Part shown: piece after piece, positions 1 to 15,476 of the stretch
How the letters are laid out: the number at the start of each line of letters is the position of its first letter
How positions within the stretch are numbered: the first letter of the stretch is position 1
Source of the DNA: Enoplosus armatus
Taxonomy: Eukaryota; Chordata; Actinopteri; Centrarchiformes; Enoplosidae
DNA length: 64,000 bases
Assembly: GCF_043641665.1 (NCBI RefSeq)
Contig: NC_092200.1
Span: 10,299,694-10,363,693 of the forward strand
Direction of reading: 5' to 3'
Notes under the pieces: generated by a model
Database searches by the model: none
Seen by the model: only the letters and a program-made list of their open reading frames with translations
What the model was told of the DNA's origin: nothing
Made by a program: the position numbers and the translations under genes

Positions 1-3000
1 AAAAAACAATACAGATTCAAATAACAAATAACAATCTAACATGAACTGACTGCGACCCCACCTGGAAAATGATCACAAACAAAATCAAGGACACTTCAAC
101 AGTGCTTTTGTTAGCCAACATAGAGCTTAAATTTTCCTGAACGTTACTTTGAGAGGCATACTCTTCCATAGCCATTTAACACGGATTGAACCTCTTGATA
201 GCCAAACACTGGGCACACAAATTAAAGGGGCAAGTTATCCAAGAGCAAATTTGGGCTCAATTATAGACAAGCGCTTTACTTTCTGGATAACAGAATAGAA
301 TCAGCTAGACCAAAAAAGATCCTGCACAGGCTGTTGTTAACAAGAAAGGACCTACTCTCAGCACAGATAGATGGGATGGCTGATTTGAGGTCAGTTAAAC
401 AACACAATGACAACATGCCTAGAAGCGGAGAGGGAGTAAATACTCCCGCTCCTCCTCTTCCATGTCAGAGCCCTCTCAGCTTTCCATCAACCATCTCTGC
501 TCTCGCTTTAGACGTCTCTCCTCTGCCGTTTCCCCCTTCTCTCTCCCTCTGCTGTAAAAACCTGGCCATTTCCCCACAGCTCATCCCTCACGCCCACCCA
601 GGACCTGTCACACTGCTGTTTCCATGACAACACAAACGCAGAGACAGCAGGGTGAGATGCCCAGTGAGACAAGGCAAACAGATACCAGGGGGGAGTGGTG
701 CATCATGTCAAGAATACACTGTGGACCTTATACAGCATGTGATGGACAGATAACACAATGTAGTCCGATCTGTTACATCTAAACTTGAGTGGAAGCCACA
801 TGGTTTCTCGTGTGTTTGTTTGACTGGCCTTATCGCGCTGCCAAAGTCTATCTTAGAGTTTAAATCATTTAAGGTTATTCATTAATTTAAAAAATATATG
901 TAAAGAAGGGAAAATGCTAATAATTCCAACGTTCTTGAACTGGTCTGGCCAGAGCAATCTCTTCAAAAACAACTCTCCTAACATTGGGTCTTTGAATGAA
1001 ATGTGCAGATTTGAGCAAGGGCAGTAATAATTTGCAACATCCTTATGAAAGCCCAGAATCCGGTCAGCCTCTCAGCGCTGGATGTTGTCATTTGACACTG
1101 CTTTAGAGTACACATTAAAAGAGGATGACAGGGATGTCATTTTCCAGCCTCGTTCAAATGAGTCAACTTTATGTTGTTAGCAAAGAGAAGTAGGTGGAAA
1201 CGGGGAGCAGCGTAGGTAAATAGTAAAATGTGACAGGTTTAAAAAGGGACTTGTGTCATAATTTAAACGGTGTTCCTTGGATTGCTCAGGTGTCATACAT
1301 TTATCATCTTTAGCTTTACAATTTTAGCAACAACATGGCACTTCTTAATTTTCCATTGATAGACTAATCGATTAAGTGACTGATCACTTCAGCTATAAAT
1401 GGAGTTTAAAAACCTAGGTGAGTTTCTGTGTTAATTCTTCTAAAACTGATTATCATTTGAATGCGGCTTTGGTTACCAGCCTGAAATAAGTCCAGTTGTT
1501 ATGATAAGCTTAATGCCCTAATAACAATGGGACATAATTACCTGGGAACCTCATGTGACTTAGGTATTCACCTCATCTGTGTGGATATACAAAATCAGCA
1601 TTTCACTTGAATTTACAGACCAGATTCTACAGATTATTCCTAGATACAACTGACACATAATGCTGTGCAGCAAAGTATCAATCAGTATTACATACGGTAT
1701 AATTGTCACAACAACCTCCCCCATAAAATGTGATTTTATGAAAATTAAAAAAGATAAAAACAATATACTAAGATCCTGGTTCACAGACAACCTCAGCAAT
1801 TATTATAACCCCTTTGGTCTTGGGTTTGGAACAACCTCTGCTGTAGTTTTTTCACCGGTTGGTCAAGCCTATTACTTATGCTTAAAACTAAAATAAAATA
1901 ACAACATATATATGAGTTGTCTGCATAAACCACAAAGCATATTTCTGGCATTGGTACAAAAATGTTAATTTTAAGTTTTAGTGGGGCAGTCGTACAAAAA
2001 AACCCTCATTACTGGGCTATCATATTAGGCCAACAGTGACAGACATCAACCCAAGAACTGGCAGCGTATGCTACAGAACAAGGGTCAAATGATTACAGTA
2101 TCACTCAGGTGACGCAACAAAGCAACAGATCGCAGGGCAAAAGTCAGTGATTACAAGATGGGAGGTTTGTCTCCAAGTTCACTGGAAAACACTGCTTTGT
2201 ATTATAGAATTATGGACATATATTCAACATGGGGTAGCCAACCAAAAAGAGTTAAACAGCAATATAGAAAGATGTGTTTGTGTGAAGGAAATTATAGGGC
2301 CCAGGACTGAAAGAAGACAACCAGCAAATCGAATCATGTGACAAGCTGGGCATTACTGTCACACACCTGTTGCTATAGCTGTAGTTTACAATGTGTTCAG
2401 GCAGAGAATTACTTCTAGGTAACACCCATTACACGCACTGTGCCAAGTCAGTGTGAGAAAAAAAACCTCAAGTCAGTTATCCTTGTATAAACATCCACAT
2501 ACTTGCATACACGCTCGCATGAATTCCTGAACTGTCATCATCCCAACACAGTCATTCTTCTGCACTGTTAAGTCGAAATGACATGAAACTAATGTTTTAG
2601 TGTACAAGCCAAAGGCAAAAGCCCTGTTATATCATTCTTAACACAGACTAGCATGCCTCAACCTTAAAACAAAACACACAAAGGCAAATGCATGCTTCCA
2701 TCTGTACAGGACTGCATTCTTTGTACCTAGGAGAGGGCTGTCACAGACATCATAGGCATGCTCCATGTCCTCATCTAACACACAGAATTAAAATCCAGTC
2801 AGTGAAGGAGGAAAATTTACTTCATGGCTTTTCTTGTCTTCCACGGACAAACAGCTCGATCAGCCAAAGAAATACTGGTAGAGATCAAGTTTTGTTCCAC
2901 TGCAAATTAAAAAGTCAATACCTTCAGGCACTATGCCTTGGAGATATAATGCAGCTCAGGTTCGCAGGAGGAGCATTTTAAAAGTGGTTAACACAAGGAT

Positions 3001-3939
3001 GCAGGTAAAAGGAATAAACACATATCTTTAAACTCAATTTAATTGCTCCATCCTTTTTCAATGTGCTGTTAATGAAAAAATATGAGCCGCATGCCAACAT
3101 TGTTCCAACTTCTTGAGAGATTACTTTGCATATGACTACCGGTAGATCTGACTGAAATCCATCGCATCACATCTTCACAGAAGCCCTGAAGTTGCAGCCA
3201 AACCGCAGCTGGACAACATGTCATGTTAAATCTCCTATCAGTGATGTGACCCGAGCAATGTGCACCATCAGGTGGGCAGAGTGATGCAACAGAAACTGCT
3301 CAACTGGTTCCACAGGATGCGTTCCTCCAGCATTACTGAGAGGAGCGCTGACAATCATTGAAATGGCACAGGCTGTCTGCCTGTATAGTCCTGAATCTGT
3401 CAGGCAGGAGAGCCCTTAAAAGGAGTGCAGTGTACCCTCAACACATACACAACAAAGCAACACACACGTCTAACCTCTGAGCAGCATTCCCCCATACTGC
3501 ATGCATCTTCTGTATTCAATTTAAAGCCCTGCCTATATTTACATCTCCGCATTGAAGCCTACGTGAATCTCTAGTACTTGTGTTGCCACCTTATGATTTT
3601 AAACATAATTTCAAGTTTTCCGACGTCTTTGGAAAGCAATGCCACAACAAACTGCAAGCACTTTGCGGACTCTTTCCTCTTCCGATCTTGAGCGTAGAGC
3701 CACAGTCTGGGTTTCTGGTGTGTAGCTGAGTCCATACACAACTTTCTGAATACATTTTGATTACATGTTTGAAGCTACTGCTTTAACTGTCAGTGATCAC
3801 ATTATAGCTTGGCTGCTAACTAGCCCCTCGACAATACATGGACACGCCAGCCAAACACAAGAGAAACATTAGTTCAGCAAAAAATAAAATGAGAATGCTC
3901 CCTGCACCCTGAACAAATGCAGAAATTTCGTCAACTTAC
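1..3939 (-). other. Probable first intron of ncoa2 (no exon visible)
   Basis: I see no coding exon here on either strand; the short open frames lack recognisable domains and flanking splice sites. The stretch is AT-rich single-copy-looking DNA without an obvious transposon. It is called ncoa2 intron only because NCOA2 is the expected neighbour beyond the 3' end of TRAM1 in vertebrates, transcribed in the same direction, and because candidate minus-strand donors lie just to the right. It could equally be intergenic DNA. Confidence 0.35.
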
Positions 3940-4830
3940 CTAACGTAGCAAGTAGCACGGAGGCATGGTTAATACCACAACAAACAGGGATAACAGCCCG
4001 CTCAAACACATGGTGAGAACTGTCCTGACTCACTCGTATATTCTGACAACGACGTCCAAGCAGCCAGACTAGCCTGCAGCTAAACAGTTAGCATGCTAAC
4101 TACGTTCCTGCTGTACTGGCGAACTTAGTCCGGTGTTGTATGCACGGTCAACCGCTCACTCAGCACAAAAAACAATGACATATGAAAGTATTGTGCACGC
4201 TGCATTTTACTTTACATCAAATGTATATGTGACCATACCACCGCCGAACACAAACGGCTGACAAACACTGCATTAACTCGCTTGCAAGCTCGCTGTCTGA
4301 GCCGTCTAATTGAGTTTGCTGCAGAAAACACTAGTGACACAGGCAGCGGGCTTAGCCAAGAAGCTAACGCTTGCTAATAAGCTAACGCCGAAGCAAGAGC
4401 CTGTGCCAGACAGACACACAACCGAGATTGAAGACCTCGCAGTGGATCATGGATTTCACAACGAAAACACCACGTCCCGTTTCAACAAGGAGCACCAACA
4501 CGTGTGGCTACTTACGATTTAATACTTTCGGTTGTGTCCTCGCTGTTAAATTCCGTTTAAAAGACGCAGCTCTGACCTTCGCGGTAGTGAAACAACATTT
4601 CTGCTGGCTAACTGTGCCGCCATGTTACTCCTGCTGTGCAAACCAATGCTGAGTGTTTATCTGGCTGGTAGCTGCTATCCTCCCCCACACCAAACCACAT
4701 CACGGGGCTCCAGCAGTATCAACTCACTTACCGCGGAGGAGCAACACTACGGCGATTTACCTGTTAGGATGACACAGTACTTGCAATTAGACAGAATAGC
4801 AGTCATTTGTCGACATTTAATCTGACAACC
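3940..4830 (-). promoter_or_regulatory. ncoa2: Candidate ncoa2 promoter and 5' noncoding exon(s)
   Basis: Read on the minus strand, this block has three good splice donors: after 4732 (CGCG|GTAAGTGAGT), after about 4513 (AAATC|GTAAGTAG) and after 3940 (GTTAG|GTAAGTTG). It has more CpG than its surroundings and a YY1-type motif at 4615-4625. No TATA box is evident. These are features of a CpG-type vertebrate promoter with alternative noncoding first exons. NCOA2 encodes a p160 nuclear-receptor coactivator and starts with noncoding exons in other vertebrates, so absence of coding sequence is expected. The assignment rests on synteny with tram1 and xkr9; no NCOA2 protein sequence is present in the window. 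Which donor is used and where transcription starts cannot be settled here. Confidence 0.4.
4615..4625 (-). promoter_or_regulatory. YY1-type motif AACATGGCGGC
   Basis: The minus strand reads AACATGGCGGC, an exact match to the AANATGGCGGC form of the YY1 site. In vertebrate promoters this form usually lies just downstream of the transcription start in the sense orientation. Its minus-strand orientation supports a start near 4640-4700 firing leftward, which is the direction expected for ncoa2. A weaker GCCGCCATG core also occurs near 5455. Confidence 0.5.
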
Positions 4831-7390
4831 ACTAACAGTTACTTCAAAACACCACCGTGTCATGTCAGCCGCTAATGTTTAAATGTATGTTATGACCACG
4901 GTTTTATAAGGTGGGCAAACTATGACCCCCATCCCAACTCAGGTTTTTCAATACAGGAACAAAAAAGTGTATTATACATCTATACCGGAGGGAATACTGC
5001 GCACCAAGAGGAATGTATATTTGAGGTCATAAAGATTTATGTCAGCCTATAAAATGATGGGTGTAAGCACTGTGCTGCAAATAAAAAGGCTGGTAAAAGG
5101 AATGTAGTTTGAGTTTCCTTTAATCACATTTGTAAAAGTTCAATTTCATTCCAGTCTAGTTAATTTTAAGATACTACAGTTGCTATAACACTTATCACTG
5201 GCAGTAACTAGACTGATGAAAAAAAAACTGCAATAGCGGGCAATATTTTTTAACAAGCTCATCTTATTTGCTATTTTATGAAATTAACCAAATGTATTAA
5301 AACATAAACGGAAAGTTAACCTGACAGGCTTTAGAAATATTACAAATGAGCGTGTCCTACTTATGTAGCCACCTTGATTTACTGCGTGGTCAACTATCCA
5401 TGCATCACACCAGCAAGCAGGCGTTTTCTTTCAGTTAAAACCTGTGTAACACCGCCGCCATGTGGCTGCTGTGTGAAATGTCAACAGGGTGGTTTCTACA
5501 TGTTTTCCATGAGCCACAGTAAAGACTAGAGAGAAAGAAACTGTATGTGGACACATTCAACCACACATCACCATTTGTTTAGGTTTTTCTCGCAGTTGCT
5601 CCCGTTTGGCAGGTATTTCACTGACTTGTTCAGGACAGTGCTCTACGCAGTATAACGCAAATCTCTCCTCACAAAAACTGTAACTTATTTAATATGCTAC
5701 ATTCGAGTCAGGGCTGTAGCTACCAACAACAATATTGAGGTTTTGCCCTAATTTTAAAAATTATTAGATCAACAAAATATGAAATACCTAAAGGCTTCAG
5801 CACGTCACCCGCTTAATTTAATTCCTGCTGGTGTGGAGAAGGCTTTGAAATGACATTTATACCTTCATGTTGAGATGTAAAATTTACAGTCACTGAAAAA
5901 ATAAAATATGACAACAAGTAATTAAAGCATTTTAGAGACCTTCTTTTTGGACCTTTCTTTTCAGAGAGTGGTGAGGGGTGGGTTAGTGGGGTACTTGTGA
6001 TCTCAGTACTTACAGCCCTGCTCCTAGGGCCTTAAATAATACTAAAATGTAACTTTTCTCCATTTATTGCATGGGGTTCCAAGCAATATCTGTGACCTAG
6101 TTTGGGAGCCACTGCACTGACATGCCAAATAGTTATTACACCTCTCCTCGGTTGACATGTTATTTTGCATGTTGCTTGGAAAATTGACTGCTATTAGTAC
6201 AGCGAAATAAGAATTCTCTTTTTTCAATAAAACATTTTATTCCTTTGTAGAATAGATAAACCCTCAGGACAAGTGGAGAAAACCACATACACTGTTGATA
6301 TACTGCTGGAGGCAACCATGACTCACTACTGTGTACCTAAAATTAGTTAATGGGTTCATTCTTTAGATTAAGCCAGTGTTACCTAGGTGATTGATTCTTA
6401 CAATACAGTTGAGTGCACTCCATAGCTTTGTAAATTCATTTTTATGGCATGTAAGTAAAAGGCATATATCAACAGTCAATCAGGCTCATTTGGCACAGTC
6501 AATAGTGGGTAGGGGGGAAAACAGCCAAACAAAATGTGGTTTTGCCTTTACAACAAATCATTCTTGTGGACATTTTTAAGGTAAGCAATAATATGCAAGG
6601 CTGAACAAATACAGTAAACCCATTCCACTTGCAGCGAATGAAGAGGGACCATACAAGACAACGATTCAAACTCACTAAAGGGATGTTTTGCCTGATTTTG
6701 TCCTTGCCATCTCTTGTAAACTAAAACACAAGGTGTGTTCATTTACAAACAGCGTTAGAGGCAGAACTGTAATAGTATAATTTCATGGCAAGGAACATGT
6801 TCTGTTGTGATTACAAAGCTGCTCTGAACTCCAATAATTAAATGCTACATCAGGTCACAGGGCAGTTTTGCACAATACTGAACTGTGAATCTACTTACAG
6901 TATTACAGGGTGATGTCTGCTGCTTTCCTTGGTTGCTTTTATACACTCTTCCCTATTCTATCCACGAGTGGCTATTGAAAACTTTCATTTTCTACTTTCC
7001 ATCTTTAGGTGCATGTTGGTCAGTGACATTGTTGCTGTGTGAGTTTGAACAGTCTGGGATGTGAACCCAGTCATATCCTTAAGATGGAGATTATAACAAG
7101 ACTGTACACAAACCTTCACTCATGGAAAAATAAAGAGATATAGGAAATTCATAAACGCCACACAATGTTTACAAAAATCCCTTAAAAGAGGAACAGGAGT
7201 CAGTGGCAGAGAGAGCTGGGCAGTTACAAGCACAAGAGAAAAAAAGGGGGAAATAAAACACAAGCTGGAATACACAGTATTTCGGAAGAATGACTTGGGA
7301 GAAACAATAAACACTGAAGTCATCATTCCTGAAATTTTAAAATTACACACCCTGTACAAAACAATCCGTATCAATAGGCACTTCTTAAAT
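4831..7390. other. Intergenic spacer between putative ncoa2 and tram1
   Basis: No gene is supported. The stretch is AT-rich. An 11-bp inverted repeat (CAGTCTAGTTA at 5152-5162, complement at 5205-5215) encloses a 42-bp loop. Opposed poly(A) hexamers lie at 6226-6231 (plus) and 6236-6241 (minus). If tram1 uses the latter, about 1.2 kb of the right part is its long 3' UTR. Confidence 0.5.
6236..6241 (-). terminator. tram1: Candidate distal poly(A) signal of tram1
   Basis: AATAAA on the minus strand, which would give a 3' UTR of about 1.45 kb. Mammalian TRAM1 also has a 3' UTR over 1 kb, so this is a reasonable alternative to the proximal hexamer at 7410-7415. A plus-strand AATAAA lies 4 bp away, so the site could also end a plus-strand transcript. 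Confidence 0.3.
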
Positions 7391-7409
7391 AAGGTCTTTT
7401 TTTTCATAG

Positions 7410-7415
7410 TTTATT
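7410..7415 (-). terminator. tram1: Candidate proximal poly(A) signal of tram1
   Basis: This is a minus-strand AATAAA about 265 bases past the tram1 stop codon. It is followed downstream on that strand by A-rich and then mixed sequence. It is a canonical hexamer in a plausible position, but hexamers are frequent in AT-rich DNA and transcript ends are needed to confirm it. Confidence 0.4.
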
Positions 7416-7680
7416 TCTGAATTTGTTTTCTTTTTCATTCGGAATGGCACAGCAGAGCAATGATTCTTAAATCAAGGCGCGCTGGACAACTGGCGACAAG
7501 TAAAGCTAAATGCATTCTGGCCCTTGAAATCCAGCTGGGAGGTCAGTCCTGTGTGGGAGCTGGAGATGCATATCATGGTCAAGGAGCTGGAGGAAATGTT
7601 GGTTGGATACCACGGAGGCATGGGGTGGGAAGATGGTTCTTTGAGAAGGGGGTTAATAGAGGGGACTGAGGGGAATGTAT

Positions 7681-13010
<5,330 letters not shown>

Positions 13011-13154
13011 AGTATAACCGTATAATAATAACTACAGCTAGATAGTGTATTTTCTCTCACTCTCTCACACATCTTTCGTTTTTAACGTTACTCGTTCAAG
13101 CTAACGTTACATTTATTCTGTCTCAAAAGGTCGGGGGAAAGTTGTCTACAGTTG

Positions 13155-13585
13155 ACACACGTTAGCAGCTGCTTAGCTTAGCGTTAAGTATAAAGACTGG
13201 GAACAGTAAGCCTGGCTCTGTCCAAAGGTAACAAAATCCACCAATTAGCACCAAAGCTATTTAGCTTTATAGGTTTAATTAGTTAGCTAACTAATTAACA
13301 CATTAACTATATCTTGTTTGTTTAATATGTAGTGTAAAAACGACAATTTGTGGTTTTTGTGGGGGTTATGTACAGTGAGTGTTTCTTGGCTGCTGGTTGC
13401 CTGGCAACCTCAGGGTGACTCCAGGAAGTTACTGCTCCATGCCAAGAAATAGTCATAACCCCCTGTTTCCTATGCTTAATATTTACCTTACAGATATGCG
13501 AGTGGTATGGATTTTCTCATCTAACTATTGGCAAGAAAAGAAATAAGCATATTTCCCAAAACGGTGAACGATTCCTTTAATCAAA
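13155..13585. mobile_element. Foldback (inverted-repeat) dispersed element, copy 1
   Basis: It carries GCTTAGCTTAGC, AAAGACTGGGAACAG, CTCTGTCCAAAGGTAACAAAATCCACC and AATTAACACATTAACTATATC-type blocks. These recur in the same order at 41325-41792 and 51085-51610. The middle is palindromic: TTTCTTGGC at 13382-13390 faces GCCAAGAAA at 13441-13449, with a 15-bp palindrome at 13395-13409 between them. The right end (CTCATCTAACTATTGGCAAGAAA) is typical of this repeat in percomorph fish genomes as I recall them. It has no coding capacity, so it is non-autonomous. Boundaries are approximate. Confidence 0.7.
13395..13409. promoter_or_regulatory. Candidate RFX X-box palindrome
   Basis: The sequence GGTTGCCTGGCAACC is a perfect 7+1+7 palindrome. 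It matches the RFX half-site consensus GTNRCC and RGYAAC on both sides. It lies in the loop of foldback copy 1, about 650 bp upstream of the tram1 ATG and 1.4 kb upstream of the xkr9 candidate first exon end. The other two copies in the window lack it. Confidence 0.4.
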
Positions 13586-13954
13586 ATTCCACAAACTAAC
13601 TGAAGACCACGCAAGGCAGGGGTAGGTAGTATTTCAGCTTTGATGATGGCTACACTCTGATACTTCAGGATACATACACCATGCGAGTGGAACAAGGGGC
13701 CTGCAGCTAATTTTTGCCCTGGGGCCCCATATAGCGGGTTAATCGGAAGAATCCGACCCTGAGATTACAAGACAAAACCTGAATTTTATCTACCTTGACT
13801 TCCCACTTTATTTAAAACAAAAAATCTGACTTCGAACTGTGTGTATTTGTAACTTGAATCGCTGACCCAGTTGATGCTGAGACTCAGTGATCTCATTACT
13901 TTCAGCTGCATTTGGACTTGCATTTAGGGCAGCATATTAAAGTTTACAGACTTA

Positions 13955-14220
13955 AAGCATGACTATGTAACTTAGTAGAAAAGTATACTGACTCAGTAAT
14001 GTCAGTTACACAGCAATAGCTAGCTAAAGCTTGTTAACATCAGCTCACTTTAGCCATCTTAAGCTACAGGTCGCACCAGACCAAATAAGGCCATAGCAGT
14101 AAAACCCCAGAGAGTATTGAACTGAGTAGTGGTGTATTTTATTGCATATTAATCAAACTTTGTAAGAGGAAGAATGTGTTATGTCTTCTTTCAAAAGTGA
14201 TGTAGTTTAAATTTGATTGC
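13955..14220. mobile_element. Second dispersed repeat family, copy 1
   Basis: It shares ordered blocks with 52473-52835: GACTATGTAACTT, ACACAGCAA, a CAGACCAAATAAGG-like block, GCAGTAAAACC, and an end reading AAGAGGAAGAATGTG. Both copies are diverged and noncoding. A run of TAGCTAGCTAAAGCTTG-type motifs is typical of such fish repeats. The class is not determinable here. Confidence 0.6.
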
Positions 14221-14234
14221 CTATGCCAATGTAT

Positions 14235-14235
<1 letters not shown>

Positions 14236-14266
<31 letters not shown>

Positions 14267-14268
14267 TA
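14236..14268. repeat. (TAA)n microsatellite
   Basis: About nine uninterrupted TAA/ATA triplets flanked by TATATA, in the tram1-xkr9 spacer. Confidence 0.95.
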
Positions 14269-14580
14269 TATTATTTCAAGTTTACATTGTTTGTGTTTGT
14301 GTTTCAGTCAAGTGTTATCAGATAAAGACATGGCCATGCTTACTGTAAGTGCTTAGATTACAGGAAAAGCACTGGGTGAGGTGTGTCACCCTTTCTGTTC
14401 ACAGCAATAAAAATATACACTCGTCTTCATGCTTACACTTGCAATACACATTTCACTTGTAAAATGAAGCAATATGTCTGGGGATATGTCTGGGGATACC
14501 TTAGCATTTCATCACTGGCTGGCTGATGTTTAAGCCATCTGAAGAATGTCTTTTAAAGGACAGGGAATTTAAAGTGTGAT

Positions 14581-14652
14581 CTGTCACACACCCAGTCACA
14601 CACACCCTGTCACACACACCAAGTCACACACACCAAGTCACGCACATGCACA
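14581..14652. repeat. Short degenerate minisatellite, unit near 15-16 bp
   Basis: Repeats of a unit like GTCACACACACCAA (CCCAGTCACACA, CCCTGTCACACACA, CCAAGTCACACACA, CCAAGTCACGCACA) occur in tandem, just upstream of the candidate xkr9 first exon. Confidence 0.8.
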
Positions 14653-14689
14653 CAAGCACAAGATCTATTACGTAATCTAATTTTTCTGG

Positions 14690-14827
14690 CTTGACTATAT
14701 TAGTTCAGAGTGTTGTCACTGAGGTGGAGCTTGTCGCATGTTTCAAGGAAAGAGAAAGAACTGATGTGTGCAGAAGTGTTTGCCTCTGTGAATGAACACA
14801 GCTGTCTACCGTGGGAAAAATAAGAGG
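14690..14827 (+). promoter_or_regulatory. xkr9: Candidate xkr9 5' noncoding exon and start region
   Basis: A strong plus-strand donor follows 14827 (AAGAGG|GTAAGTTC), and a good acceptor with a T-rich tract precedes 15467 (TTTTTTTCAG|ATGG). A 639-bp intron between them would place a noncoding first exon here. An AT-rich CTATATTA at about 14694 could serve as a weak TATA-like element. Nothing here encodes the conserved XKR9 N-terminus, so the exon would be untranslated. Its 5' end is a guess. Confidence 0.4.
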
Positions 14828-15476
14828 GTAAGTTCAATGACTGTTTTTTGTTTGTGTGTGTCTTACTGTAGCTGTGTGTAAATAAAGGCAGGATGTGATC
14901 AAATTGGGATTTGTATATGAACTCATAATAATTTACAAAGAAATCTTATGATAACATAACAATGGCTTCATTTTATTCAAGTAAAGAGAATATGAACGTA
15001 ATTTTGATAGTTTGTCGGTTATCTTTATCACCAGTGGCTTCTCTGTAAACAGTTTAAAATTATATTGAAGCTAGAGAATTTAAAGAGACTTTACTTGCAC
15101 TTATGTGATTCAGTAAATCGATCTTAAAATAGTATATTGTTATATAAGAGTTTGGAATGAGCAAGGCATGATTTGTTTTTATCATTTTATGGTTCCTGCT
15201 GATAAGGTCATTGATTATTTGTCTATCACATTTGTAAGTATGTCATTTATCAGGACTTTGTATAATAAAGTGTTTATGACAGAGATCGAAGGGCAGCAGA
15301 CTATGACACAGCAGCTGACTGCAGTCACGTTGCATTTAAAACATCAACTGTCTTAAGCAATGATTTGTTTTGCATTGTGGTAAATCTGCACATGATTTCA
15401 ACCAAATGTTTGTGCATGTTAAGAACAATGTCTTTTTCATGACACTTATGTAATGCTTTTTTTCAGATGGACCAAA

